Source: Treponema sp.
GTDB lineage: Bacteria; Spirochaetota; Spirochaetia; Treponematales; Breznakiellaceae
Assembly: GCA_012517385.1 (NCBI GenBank)
Contig: JAAYUZ010000139.1
Coordinates: forward strand, 32,508-96,507
Direction: 5' to 3'
DNA length: 64,000 nt
In this document: piece after piece, positions 35,495-45,168 of the stretch
Layout: every line of letters begins with the position of its first letter
Position numbering within the stretch: position 1 is the stretch's first letter
Program-made: the position numbers and the translations under genes
The notes under the pieces: model-generated
The model's database searches: none
The model's input: only the letters and a program-made list of their open reading frames with translations
Told to the model about the DNA's origin: nothing

Positions 35495-38479
35495 ATGGCT
35501 GAAGCAAAGGTTCGTTACCAGGCATCCTATTTAAAGAGCGTAAAGGCTCGGGTCGGAACGATTCTCGAAACAAATTATAAGCTGGACATAAATACCAGGG
35601 AAAAAATTCTGGCAGACTATTTAAGCGATGAACAGCTGCCGCATTGGTATTTTTATTCCAATACACCTGAAGAAATTGCCCGGCATTTATTTATCATTAC
35701 CCAGCTTTTGTCGTCCAATGTGGGACAGATTTATCATGTAAGCGACGATTCCCGGGTCATTACCTACCTGATAAACATAGGGCGTGACTACCCCGGACGG
35801 CTGGAACGGGTTATCGAAGAAAATATGAATATGCGGATCGCATCCTTTGATTCCGAATCGACCGTAAATGGGGTTCGGATTGTCAGTCTGGAAAAAATAA
35901 CCCAGGAACCAGCCCGGTATACCCATGAACAGGCTGCTGCGATAGAAAAATTAAAAAGTGATCTGGCCTATTATGGTGAGAACAGGGATCTGATCCATAC
36001 CAGTCGGTTTATCGAAAGTCTTTCTTCCCGCTATCTTCTGGAAGAAATTGAATCTACCCTGGAACCAAAACGGTCGGAACGGCATCTGGTGTTTTATAAC
36101 AGGATTATCGATTCGCCGGTGCCGGTCATTGATAGTTCGGATGTGCAATATGAGGATGATATCGGACGGGTTGAAAAATCAAGCCGTATAATGATTGGCG
36201 TAACAAATCCCAGTCATGAGTTCATACCCCAGGTTTTACGGATCTTTGAAAAACGGGGTATAAATCTGAGACGAACCTATTTTGATTTATTCCGTCACCC
36301 TCAAGGGGATGTGGCAATTTTTACCACCTATTTTAATCCAGGATATGATCTTTCCGGTTTGGAAGATTCCCTCAGGGATGCGATCATTTCGAGCCAAAAA
36401 GAAGAAGCCCAGGCAAGTTCCACCGGAGCGGTGGTGGGGCAGCAAACGGCGAAACGTATACTTGAAGAAAAAATTGAAACCATTTTACGCAGACTTCCGA
36501 GTCGTTCCAATCCGGAAGATGCAATGAAGGCAATTGAGGAACTTAAGTCTCTCTGCAAGCAGAATGGAACCATCGGTGCAGGACCTGAAAGTCATAGTTT
36601 TTATTTGAACAGTGTAACCGATTTCCTGGAAGCAGCCCGTTTTGCCGGTATTGATGAGGTTCCTGAGGTGCTGCGTCTCCTCTTAGGTTATGAGGCTTTT
36701 GATGAGTTCTTTGTTACAGCCCAGGCAAACGGGATATCCAGTAATTTGCCCGGTTATCGGATTAAGCACTCAATAGCCCGGGGGCCAGCAAAGGGCGGTC
36801 TCCGTATTGACCCGATTGTCAGTTTTGATGAAGTGGCAGCCCTTTCCTTTATGATGACCTGGAAATGTGCCCGGAGCCGTATCCTGTATGGCGGTGCCAA
36901 GGGCGGGCTTATGCTCAATCCGCGAACCTTTGAAGGTTCGGCTATCGATTATTTTGATACCCTTTCCAGCTTCGGTCGGAGCCTCTTTTTAGTTTCTGGT
37001 CCCATGAGGGATGTTCCTGCTGGAGACGTAGGCTGTGGTCCAAAAGAAATCGGCCATATGTTCGAAGGGTTTAAGAGTGCATTGCGGGATTTAGCGGTTA
37101 TGTCCTATGGGCTCAAACCTGGTGTTACCATGATTGGTCCGCGGATTGTGTCGGTCCAGGAAGCCCGCCGGATGCTGGCAGAACACTTTGACGTGGACTG
37201 GACTGACCCGGTCATAATCGGTGAACTGGTACGGAATGAAACCTACCTGGAACTGGTAACAGCGGCCCAGATTACCGGTAAGCCTAAACTGGGTATTGAA
37301 GCCCGTGGGGCCGCCACAGGGCTTGGAATGGCCTATGCAGTATTGGCGGCAGTGGGCAACCTCTACCTGGATGGCAAATGGACACCAAGCCGGCCCCTCT
37401 CTAAACATGAAGAAACCGTGTTACGCAAGGCCTGTTCAATCACCGAATCGGTCATACTTAAAGAAGAGTCGGAAACTGCCTATGGAAAAACAAGCTTTAA
37501 ACCAGAGACAGAGGTAGTACATGGCAGATTGCTTTCTGCTTAGGAATGGAAACTCCTATCTGAACAGGTATATCCAGCCCTGTTAACCGGAAAAACCCTG
37601 TCAGTTCAAGGGTCAGGAAAGGTAGGCGGCTCACTCCTCACTTCACTCATGCCCTATGGAGTAAAACTGATCGCAATTGCTGATGCGGGCGGTGCCATAT
37701 TTGGCGATGACCTTGATATGGGTGAGGTGCTTGCGGCGGTTGAAAATTCCCGAAACCATCCGGATAAGGCCCTGCGGGCATCCTGTGTGCATGCAACGAA
37801 AAATGTAAAGGAACGGATTCTGGGCTTAAGCGGGAGCGCAAAGGTGCTGGAAATTGAGTGTGATATTGTCGCACCTGCGGCTCTTGAAAACGCTGTGACC
37901 GAAGAAAATGCCCGAAAAATAAAAGCAAAATTGGAAGTCTGCGGCGCTAACGGTCCAAACAGCTCCCGGGCGGAAAAGATCCTTGCAGAACAGGGGGTAA
38001 CGGTCCTGTATGATTTCCTCGCTAATGGAGCCGGTGTAACCGCAAGCTATTTTGAATGGCTGCGAAATCTCACCGACCGGTTCCGCTATGAGGCTGAGCA
38101 GATTAGGCATGTTCCCTTTGACATTAGCTGTATGGACAACTACGTGATGCCCGAATTTAAGACCCGGCTTAAGCAAATACTTGTCAATGGGGAAAGCAAA
38201 CATACCACCGAATCATGGAATCTCCTGCTTCGGGATATCATGTTTGCTGCCCTTAACGAAGATTATCGGTTTGCGAAGGAACACCAGGTATCGATGAAAA
38301 CCGCCGGTTTCCTCAATGCTCAGCTCCGGGTCCTTGCTGCCATCTTGGCCCGTATGGATGAAAAGGACCGGCAAAGTATGATGGCACGCTTACCGGAAAA
38401 GGCCCGCACCTTGCTGAAACCCTTTATGGATCATCCCGAAGTACGGCTCTTTATGCAGCGGGGGAATAAAAATTACTGA
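35495..38479 (+). pseudogene. Large NAD(P)-type glutamate dehydrogenase interrupted by one in-frame TAG
   Basis: The reading frame is continuous from 35495 to 38479 except for a single TAG at 37541-37543 (codon 683); the full product would be about 994 residues. The N-terminal 400 residues carry an ACT-like segment (RIMIGVTNPSHEFIPQVLRI). The dehydrogenase domain has ARGPAKGGLRIDP, MTWKCARSRILYGGAKGGL with the catalytic-region Lys, and PAGDVGCGPKEIGHMF. After the TAG come EWKLLSEQVYPALLTGK and the Rossmann motif LSVQGSGKVGGSLL, so the NAD site lies on the downstream part. All motifs and the frame are otherwise intact. The gene converts glutamate to 2-oxoglutarate and ammonia if read through; if not, the first 682 residues lack the coenzyme domain. 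A later start for the second part would be ATG 37649, which would miss the glycine motif. Confidence 0.85.
37541..37543 (+). other. In-frame TAG splitting the glutamate dehydrogenase gene
   Basis: The codon sits between GRLLSA and EWKLLSEQV with no frameshift. A single base change from CAG, AAG, GAG or TGG would explain it. TAG also ends metK and other genes here, so it is a normal stop in this organism. Confidence 0.9.
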
Positions 38480-38481
38480 AA

Positions 38482-38499
38482 CGGTAACCTATGTTACCG
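38482..38499. promoter_or_regulatory. Operator-like dyad upstream of hcp
   Basis: CGGTAAC (38482-38488) and GTTACCG (38493-38499) form a perfect 7-bp dyad with a four-base spacer, 58 bases before hcp. GTAAC-N4-GTTAC has the layout of a CRP/FNR-family operator. HcpR, a member of that family, controls hcp in other anaerobes. It also lies directly after the glutamate dehydrogenase stop, so a terminator role is possible, though no T-run follows. Confidence 0.5.
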
Positions 38500-38557
38500 A
38501 TAAAAAGCTATCGATTATGTATCCTTCTGAATAGAAATACTTCAGGAGGATACATAT

Positions 38558-40219
38558 ATGAGTATGTTCTGCCATCAATGTCAGGAAGCTGCCAAGGGCA
38601 CCGGTTGTACCGTTAAGGGTGTTTGCGGCAAGGATGAAACCGTTTCTAATCTGCAGGATGTGCTGCTGTTTGCACTTAAAGGTCTTGCCTTTGTGTCCCA
38701 GGCGGCTCGAAGGGCGGGAATTTCCAATCCGCAGGTCTCAACGGCTCTTGTTGAAGGCCTCTTTGCGACGATTACCAATGCAAATTTTGATAAGGCTGTG
38801 TTTATTGCCCGCATCAGGGATGCCATTACCCTGAGGGAGGAGCTTAAAAAGGAGCTTTCCTTGCGGGGAGTAAGTCTTCAGGGGTATGGCAAACACAATC
38901 TGCATCCCAGTGTTACCTTTGCCGCCACAACTGAAGATGAAATGCTTTCCGCCTGGACCATGGCAAGTTTTTTGGCGATCGAGGATCCCGATGTCCGGGC
39001 CCTGCGGAGCCTGGTAATTTTCGGTCTTAAAGGTATGGCGGCTTACATGGAGCATGCCATCAATCTGGGTAAAACCAGTGATGAGGTACTCAACTTTATC
39101 GAACGGGCCCTGGCTGCCACTATTGATGATTCCTTGGATGGAAATCAGCTGACGGCCTTAGTGCTTGAAACAGGAAAATATGGTGTAGATGCCATGGCCC
39201 TGCTCGATGGAGCCAACACCTCGACCTACGGGGATCCTGAACCTACCACGGTACAGCTGGGAGTACGGAAAAATCCTGGTATTCTTATTTCAGGACACGA
39301 TTTGAAGGATCTGGAGGAACTTCTGGAACAGACCCAGGGTACCGGGGTAGATGTGTATACCCATGGAGAGATGCTTCCCGCCCACTATTATCCAGCATTT
39401 AAGAAATATCCCAACTTTGTGGGTAATTATGGTAATGCATGGTGGAAACAGGTCGAAGAATTCGAAGCCTTTAATGGTCCGATTCTTTTAACAACCAACT
39501 GTCTTGTACCCCCCAAGGAAAGCTATAAACACCGGGTATTTACAACCGGTGAGGCTGGTTTCCCTGGCTGCATTCATATTGCGGACAGAAAAGAAGGGGG
39601 AAAGAAGGATTTTTCGGCCCTCATAGCCCTTGCAAAAACCTGCCCCAGTCCTACACCGCTGGAAGAAGGCACCCTGGTAGGCGGTTTTGCCCATGCAGCG
39701 GTTGAGAATGTCGCTCCTGCGGTAGTAGATGCGGTACAGAAGGGTGCCATAAAGCGGTTCTTTGTAATGGCAGGCTGTGACGGCCGTCAGAAAGGGCGTG
39801 AATACTATACTGAGTTTGCCGAAGCTCTGCCGAAAGATACGGTGATCCTTACCGCTGGTTGTGCAAAGTATCGTTATAACAAGCTGAATTTGGGCGATAT
39901 TGGTGGAATCCCGCGGGTCCTGGATGCAGGCCAGTGCAATGACAGCTACTCACTGGCACTCACGGCCCTTAAACTCAAGGAAGCCTTTGGAGCTTCTGAT
40001 GTGAACGACCTGCCTATCAGCTTTAATATAGCCTGGTATGAACAGAAGGCGGTGATAGTGCTTTTGGCCCTGCTCTATTTAGGCTTTAAGAATATCCATC
40101 TGGGTCCGACACTGCCAGCCTTCCTTTCACCTAATGTAGCCAAGGTCCTTGTTGAAAACTTTGGTATCGCTGGAATAGGAACGGTCCGGGAAGATGTAAA
40201 GCTCTTTATGGGCGCCTAA
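38558..40219 (+). CDS. hcp: Hybrid-cluster protein (hydroxylamine reductase), class I
   Basis: A 553-residue protein. The N-terminal cluster ligands are Cys5, Cys8, Cys17 and Cys23 in [18 protein letters not shown], a C-x2-C-x8-C-x5-C spacing found in strict anaerobes. Hybrid-cluster ligands are visible as [43 protein letters not shown] and [12 protein letters not shown]. Hcp reduces nitric oxide or hydroxylamine and protects against nitrosative stress. The start has a strong AGGAGG. It has an operator-like dyad upstream. Its last four bases overlap the convergent thioesterase gene. Confidence 0.97.
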   Translation: MSMFCHQCQEAAKGTGCTVKGVCGKDETVSNLQDVLLFALKGLAFVSQAARRAGISNPQVSTALVEGLFATITNANFDKAVFIARIRDAITLREELKKELSLRGVSLQGYGKHNLHPSVTFAATTEDEMLSAWTMASFLAIEDPDVRALRSLVIFGLKGMAAYMEHAINLGKTSDEVLNFIERALAATIDDSLDGNQLTALVLETGKYGVDAMALLDGANTSTYGDPEPTTVQLGVRKNPGILISGHDLKDLEELLEQTQGTGVDVYTHGEMLPAHYYPAFKKYPNFVGNYGNAWWKQVEEFEAFNGPILLTTNCLVPPKESYKHRVFTTGEAGFPGCIHIADRKEGGKKDFSALIALAKTCPSPTPLEEGTLVGGFAHAAVENVAPAVVDAVQKGAIKRFFVMAGCDGRQKGREYYTEFAEALPKDTVILTAGCAKYRYNKLNLGDIGGIPRVLDAGQCNDSYSLALTALKLKEAFGASDVNDLPISFNIAWYEQKAVIVLLALLYLGFKNIHLGPTLPAFLSPNVAKVLVENFGIAGIGTVREDVKLFMGA

Positions 40220-40614
40220 TGGTCCGGATGTAAACCGGGGACATCCCATTGGGCTGGAAGCCTGGTGGGATTCCCTTCGGCATTTACAAAGGCCCATGTT
40301 ACTTTTGCCTCCGCGATGAGCTCCTCCCCGCGGAGAATTTTCTGCTCCATGACCCCGCTTACTGCTCCCCGCTTAATCGGCCAGGATTGGATAATAAGTT
40401 CATCATCCGGAAGAGCCGACTTTTTATAATCAATCTCCACCCGGGCTACATAAAGACCGAACCCAGCCTTAACAACCCCAGGATAATCAAAACCGATAGC
40501 CCGAAGGTATTCATAGCGGGCATATTCCAAATAATGAAGATATACGGCATTATTTACATGCCCATAGGCGTCGCATTCATAGGTGCGAACTCGAAGTGTA
40601 CATTGATGAATCAT
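40216..40614 (-). CDS. Acyl-CoA thioesterase, 4HBT hotdog fold
   Basis: I start it at ATG 40614 ([20 protein letters not shown], 132 residues); a start at 40701 would add an unrelated tail overlapping the Nudix gene. The YbgC-type motif is clear: [20 protein letters not shown], with the catalytic Asp in CDAYGHVNN, followed by [20 protein letters not shown]. It hydrolyses short acyl-CoA or related thioesters in the cytoplasm. It is divergent from the Nudix gene with a 40-base gap and convergent with hcp. Confidence 0.9.
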   Translation of the reverse strand: MIHQCTLRVRTYECDAYGHVNNAVYLHYLEYARYEYLRAIGFDYPGVVKAGFGLYVARVEIDYKKSALPDDELIIQSWPIKRGAVSGVMEQKILRGEELIAEAKVTWAFVNAEGNPTRLPAQWDVPGLHPDH

Positions 40615-40654
40615 GACCCCAGTATAGAAAAGTCCGGGTCTCAGGAGCAAGAGG

Positions 40655-41203
40655 ATGAGGTTACAGATGCAGGTTGATGAATTACAGCGGGTCTTTCGCA
40701 ATTGTCCCCATTGTGGTGCCAGCGAGCTTTATATAGAGCGGAACCATCGGATTCATTGTTCCGCCTGTCATTTTGAATATTTTCACAATGTGGCTACTGC
40801 GGTGGGTGCCCTTGTTGTAACACCCCAGGGCTTATTGCTTCTTGAACGGGCAAAGGAACCTGCCCGTGGCAAATATGCCCTGCCTGGGGGCTTTGTTGAT
40901 CCCGGTGAATCCCTGGAAGCCGCCCTTGTACGGGAATGTGGAGAAGAGATCGGCTGGTTCCCTGAGAACGAGGAGCTTCACTATTTCTGTTCCTTCCCAA
41001 ACACCTACCGCTATAAGGATATACTTTATAACACCTGCGATATGTTCTTTCTGGTTAAAACGAATACACTCGACCCTGCTTCTCTGCGGATAGAACCGGG
41101 AGAAGTAACGGCGCTCAAGGTATTGCCCCTCTCTGACATACAGGATGACTTTTTTGCCTTTGAGTCTACAAAACAGGCTGTAAAACTACTGCAAGAGATT
41201 TAG
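40655..41203 (+). CDS. Nudix hydrolase with zinc ribbon
   Basis: A 182-residue protein. An N-terminal four-Cys zinc ribbon (NCPHCGASE and IHCSACHFEYF) precedes the Nudix domain, whose box reads GGFVDPGESLEAALVRECGE followed by EIG, satisfying Gx5Ex7REUxEExGU. The layout resembles NADH pyrophosphatase-related Nudix enzymes, but the SQPWPFP specificity tail of NudC is absent, so the substrate is open. The start ATG follows AGGAG with seven-base spacing. A repeat sequence begins right after its stop. Confidence 0.9.
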   Translation: MRLQMQVDELQRVFRNCPHCGASELYIERNHRIHCSACHFEYFHNVATAVGALVVTPQGLLLLERAKEPARGKYALPGGFVDPGESLEAALVRECGEEIGWFPENEELHYFCSFPNTYRYKDILYNTCDMFFLVKTNTLDPASLRIEPGEVTALKVLPLSDIQDDFFAFESTKQAVKLLQEI

Positions 41204-41204
41204 A

Positions 41205-41230
41205 AAAAGTAACAGACTTTTGCAAAAACC
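41205..41230. repeat. Dispersed repeat, 26-bp copy
   Basis: AAAAGTAACAGACTTTTGCA and the next six bases are identical to 62364-62389, where they form part of a 17-bp hairpin. Here the left arm is shortened. It follows the Nudix stop codon directly and precedes the sugar-sensing operon. Confidence 0.8.
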
Positions 41231-41264
41231 TCACGAATTTTTAAAAATATAGTATACTAGGCCA

Positions 41265-42218
41265 GTGAAACGACATCTCTTTGCAGGACTTGCGGTATTC
41301 GGCCTTTTAAGCCTCGCAGCCCTTTCAATATCCATTTACCTCATGGTGCATCTGGATAGCCTCGGAAACGCTAACCATGATTCAGTACCACCTCGATATA
41401 TATTTGCATTTTATTTACCGGTCAATTCCAGCAAATACTTTCTTGATATCAGGAAAGGAGCAGAGCTGGCTGCTAAGGAACAGCATGTGGTGCTTACTTT
41501 CCATTCGGTCGATCCTAAGGATAATGAAATACAGCAGGCCGTATTTACAGATGTTCAAGGCTACGTTTTTTGCCCCTATAATGAAGATCCAATTCTTATT
41601 TCACAAATAGAACGGATACAAAAAAAGAGACAGCCCTTTGTCATAATAAATCATACCATACGAACCGATAAACCAATCCAATTTATTGGTGCGAATAATT
41701 ATGATGTGGGTAAAAAAATGTCCCAAATCGTTAAAAAGATAGGCCTATCGGTTACCCATATTGGGATTGTATATAGTCAGAAAAATCCCGGTATGTTTGC
41801 CGACAGGGAATTAATAGAACTGGGCATGAAGAATGAGCTGCAGGAATCTGGGCAGTTCTATTTAGAACGATTTGAAACAAGTCTGAATCCCCTGGATGCA
41901 GAGGCTTTAATTTACAGAATCATAAAACAGAACCCGGTAATTAATTATGTTATCTTTACCGATTCGAATGATACGATTGCAGCAGCCCAGGCATTAATAG
42001 ATATGAATATGGTAGGACGTATCCAGCTTATTGGTTTTGGAAATGAACAATCGATTCGGGAATATATCCGAAAGGGAGTCATTTCTGCTTCGGTGGTGAT
42101 TAATCCTGAAAAAATTGGGTATCAGGCAGTAAAATCGCTTATCGAACTATCTCAATCAGGATTTACTTCAGCAGCGGTGGATACGGGGGTAGAAATTGTG
42201 GAGAAGGATACTCTATGA
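41265..42218 (+). CDS. Membrane-anchored periplasmic sugar-binding sensor protein (XylFII-like)
   Basis: A 317-residue protein with a GTG start and one N-terminal membrane helix (LFAGLAVFGLLSLAALSISIYL) that is not followed by a cleavage or lipobox motif, so it should stay anchored. The rest is a type I periplasmic binding protein fold (Peripla_BP_4): AFYLPVNSSKYFLDIRKGAE, GYVFCPYNEDPIL and FIGANNYDVGKKMS. It is encoded directly before a YesM-type kinase and overlaps it (ATGA). In Clostridium beijerinckii the XylFII-LytS pair senses external xylose and drives xylFGH; the same order is seen here. A -10-like TATACT lies only seven bases before the GTG, so a leaderless mRNA is possible. Confidence 0.8.
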   Translation: MKRHLFAGLAVFGLLSLAALSISIYLMVHLDSLGNANHDSVPPRYIFAFYLPVNSSKYFLDIRKGAELAAKEQHVVLTFHSVDPKDNEIQQAVFTDVQGYVFCPYNEDPILISQIERIQKKRQPFVIINHTIRTDKPIQFIGANNYDVGKKMSQIVKKIGLSVTHIGIVYSQKNPGMFADRELIELGMKNELQESGQFYLERFETSLNPLDAEALIYRIIKQNPVINYVIFTDSNDTIAAAQALIDMNMVGRIQLIGFGNEQSIREYIRKGVISASVVINPEKIGYQAVKSLIELSQSGFTSAAVDTGVEIVEKDTL

Positions 42219-43705
42219 AAAAGAATATCCGCAATTCCTTCTGGATGCAGATGGTTTTAAGTATTTTTGGTGTTTTTGGTTTGCTTGTAATATCCACAGC
42301 ATACATTCTCTATTCTACCATTCAACTTCAAAAATACGCCGACCAAAGCTTTCAGAAGGAACGGTATTTAAAAAGTATACAGGAAGCATTAATCGCCTAT
42401 CAGGAACCATTACTTGAGTATCTCTCTACCCGTTCTTCGAATGCCCTTGCGAAACATCTGGTGGAATCACAAAATTTACGAAAAAGATTGCCAGAAAAGC
42501 CGCAAGTGTCTACGGAATTAAATGAAATACGAGAACAGCAGGTGTACAGCCTTATTCGACGTTTTTTAGACATGGCAGACAATGCGGTTGAGCAAAAACG
42601 TGGAAGAAATATTGAAGGGTATATAAATCTTTATGCAGAAATGTCATCCCTATTGTCATATATCAATTCGGAAATTGAACATATCAGTACCGAGCGATTT
42701 AAAAATCAGATAGATAAATATGGTTCATTTATTCGATATTCACAGAATATAATTCTTTCTAACCTTTTATTTATAGTAAGTATTTCTATATTTTCAGTTC
42801 TATTGTTGATGCAATCTGTTCAGAAAATGACTGAACCTATGGTGCACCTCTCTGCAATGGCTACAGAAATATCATCTGGAAACTTTATGGTTGATGATAT
42901 TTCCTTCAGTTCGATTTATGAAATAGACCATGTAATAGAAGCTTTTAATAAAATGAAACGTGAAATACGTCAATATATAGAAGAAATTCGTCTTCAGGAA
43001 ACAATAAAACAGGAATACATGCAGGAACGGATGCGTAATTTAAAAATGGAAGATTTACTTCGGCGGATGGAAACCTATACTTTGCAGGCACAGATGAATC
43101 CTCATTTTTTATTTAATACCCTTAATACAGGAATGCAGCTTGCAATTGTGGAAGGTGCAGAAAAGACCGCAGAATTCATGGAATATTTATCCTTGTTATT
43201 CAGACATAATATCCGTAATAAGGATATTATTGTTCCCCTTCGATATGAAATCGAAGGAATTAGTTATTACTTTTATATATTGAAATTACGATTTCCGAAA
43301 AACTTAAAATTAGTTCTCGATTGTCCGGAGGAAATTCAGGATATATGTAAAGTTCCGGTTTCAATTCTACAACCACTGGTAGAAAATTGTATAGTCCATG
43401 CATTTAAAAATAGTGATGTACAGGGAATTGTTGAAGTCCGGGCAGAATTAAATGGAAAGTACTTATATCTTACAGTTCAAGACAATGGTTCTGGAATGAC
43501 AGAAGAAAAGATAAGGCAATTGTTGCACCCGGTACCTATTGAAGAAACAACCTATAGGGTAATGGGGCTTGAGAATGTAATACAACGGCTTATATTCTTT
43601 TACCCCGAAAATCCTGATGTTATTACCATAGAAAGCAGTCTTGGAATGGGAACGAAGATACAAATCTGTATAGATATGGAGAAAGAACCATGTATCGCGT
43701 GCTGA
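42215..43705 (+). CDS. YesM/LytS-type sensor histidine kinase
   Basis: A 496-residue kinase. Two membrane helices (about residues 12-36 and 178-200) flank a helical periplasmic region. A HAMP-like segment (about 200-255) leads to the His_kinase domain with the phospho-acceptor His297 in QAQMNPHFLFNTLNTG. The ATPase has the N-box LQPLVENCIVHAF, G-box VQDNGSGMTEEKI and GLENVIQRLIF. It should pass phosphate to the regulator encoded next, whose start overlaps its end by 16 bases. Its periplasmic region is small and probably reads the bound state of the anchored binding protein. Confidence 0.93.
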   Translation: MKKNIRNSFWMQMVLSIFGVFGLLVISTAYILYSTIQLQKYADQSFQKERYLKSIQEALIAYQEPLLEYLSTRSSNALAKHLVESQNLRKRLPEKPQVSTELNEIREQQVYSLIRRFLDMADNAVEQKRGRNIEGYINLYAEMSSLLSYINSEIEHISTERFKNQIDKYGSFIRYSQNIILSNLLFIVSISIFSVLLLMQSVQKMTEPMVHLSAMATEISSGNFMVDDISFSSIYEIDHVIEAFNKMKREIRQYIEEIRLQETIKQEYMQERMRNLKMEDLLRRMETYTLQAQMNPHFLFNTLNTGMQLAIVEGAEKTAEFMEYLSLLFRHNIRNKDIIVPLRYEIEGISYYFYILKLRFPKNLKLVLDCPEEIQDICKVPVSILQPLVENCIVHAFKNSDVQGIVEVRAELNGKYLYLTVQDNGSGMTEEKIRQLLHPVPIEETTYRVMGLENVIQRLIFFYPENPDVITIESSLGMGTKIQICIDMEKEPCIAC

Positions 43706-45168
43706 TAGTTGATGATGAAGAACCGGTATTGGATAGTTTTTCATTTATGTTAAAAGAATATACAAATGATTTTATTTTAGCTGGAAAGGCACGAAATGGA
43801 TATGAAGCATTAAAGATGATACATGAAATACAACCGGATGTAGTTTTTATGGATATCAATATACCCGGAATGGATGGATTAAAAGTAATCGATTCGGTAC
43901 ATGAAAAATATCCGAAAATGATTTTTGTGTTATCAACTGCTTATGAACGCTTTGATTTAGCACAACGGGCAATTCCGCTTGGTGTTCATGCCTATCTGGT
44001 GAAACCAATTAGTAAAAAGATGTTTATCGCAACCTTAGAAGAAGTAAAAGCAAAATTGATAAAAAATAGTCCACTTACATGTTTAGAAAGTAAAGATAGT
44101 TTAATTGAGAAATTCTTTCTTAACATAATGAATCATTCTCTAACTGAAAGTGATATGGAAATGTATAGGACTAAGCTTGAAATAGGCTCTAATTATGGAA
44201 ATATTTGTATAATTGAAATTGAAGAGCGTAACGAATTATTCTTACGCGATATTGCATCTAAAATTGCTTTAAAATATTTTACAGTATTTTATTCAAGACA
44301 TAATCGTGGTTATTACTTTATATCTGGAAATAATACAAATTCTGAGTTGAGAAATAGCATTTCTGAAATTATAAAACAATGTATTCCTGCAGAAATTGAA
44401 TGTGTTATAGGTATTGGTACTGAAAAAGAATATTTGAACCTGGATAAATCTTATGATGCTGCTTTAGATGATTTGTTTAAAAATAAAACCGATGAACAAA
44501 TACTTTTAAGAGAACGAATCCGGATAGTACATATCAGAAAAAAGATTGGGTATGCTAAGAAAACTGAAATACAAAAACTATTTGAAACCTATTGGGAAGA
44601 AGTCTTTGAATATTATGATCTTAATGTTGCAAAATGTAAAATGGCTGTTTTTATTAATTTGTTATTAGATGATTTACAGAATTATTATAAAGAAATTGAA
44701 ACAGACATAAATATTGTTCCTGTAGAACAAGAAATAATGAATGTAAAAGATATTAATGAATGGAAAGAGTGGAGTAACAGCTATTTCAATAAACTTCAAG
44801 ATTTGTTTCTGGAAAAGCGGAGCAATGCACTGCCTGCACCTTTATTAAAAGCAATTCAGTTTGTCAAAGAGCATTATGCTGAACCGATCCAGCTCACTAC
44901 AGTTGCCGATGAGGTATTAATTTCACCTGCCTATCTTAGCAGGTTATTTGCTGAATACATGTCAACCACCTTTATTGATTTTCTAACCGACCTGCGTATC
45001 ACTGAAGCTCAGCGGCTCATGAAATCTACAAATATGAACATAAAAGAAATAGGTAGTAAAGTTGGGTATTCGGATCCAAACTATTTTAGTAAATGTTTTA
45101 AAAAATATTCTGGATATACACCCACCGATTTTCTTGAATTAACCAGAACAGAAGTGAGGAGTGTATGA
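43690..45168 (+). CDS. YesN-type response regulator with AraC DNA-binding domain
   Basis: A 492-residue regulator. The receiver domain has the acidic pair in VLIVDDEEPVL, the phospho-acceptor Asp55 in VVFMDINIPGMDG and the Lys in YLVKPISKKM. A long middle region (about 130-380) links to a C-terminal AraC double helix-turn-helix: LISPAYLSRLFAEYMSTTF and IGSKVGYSDPNYFSKCFKKY. It probably activates the transporter genes downstream in response to the sugar. The downstream lipoprotein gene overlaps its stop by four bases. Confidence 0.93.
   Translation: MYRVLIVDDEEPVLDSFSFMLKEYTNDFILAGKARNGYEALKMIHEIQPDVVFMDINIPGMDGLKVIDSVHEKYPKMIFVLSTAYERFDLAQRAIPLGVHAYLVKPISKKMFIATLEEVKAKLIKNSPLTCLESKDSLIEKFFLNIMNHSLTESDMEMYRTKLEIGSNYGNICIIEIEERNELFLRDIASKIALKYFTVFYSRHNRGYYFISGNNTNSELRNSISEIIKQCIPAEIECVIGIGTEKEYLNLDKSYDAALDDLFKNKTDEQILLRERIRIVHIRKKIGYAKKTEIQKLFETYWEEVFEYYDLNVAKCKMAVFINLLLDDLQNYYKEIETDINIVPVEQEIMNVKDINEWKEWSNSYFNKLQDLFLEKRSNALPAPLLKAIQFVKEHYAEPIQLTTVADEVLISPAYLSRLFAEYMSTTFIDFLTDLRITEAQRLMKSTNMNIKEIGSKVGYSDPNYFSKCFKKYSGYTPTDFLELTRTEVRSV

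Noticed and set aside
37541..37543. Pyrrolysine at the in-frame TAG
   Set aside because: No pyl genes are visible, TAG is the normal stop of metK and others, and glutamate dehydrogenase is not a known pyrrolysine protein. A point mutation or error is simpler.
43690..45168. Horizontal transfer of the AT-rich kinase-regulator genes
   Set aside because: The regulator is more AT-rich than its neighbours, but the gene order is a known functional unit and no mobile element borders it, so the composition alone is weak.
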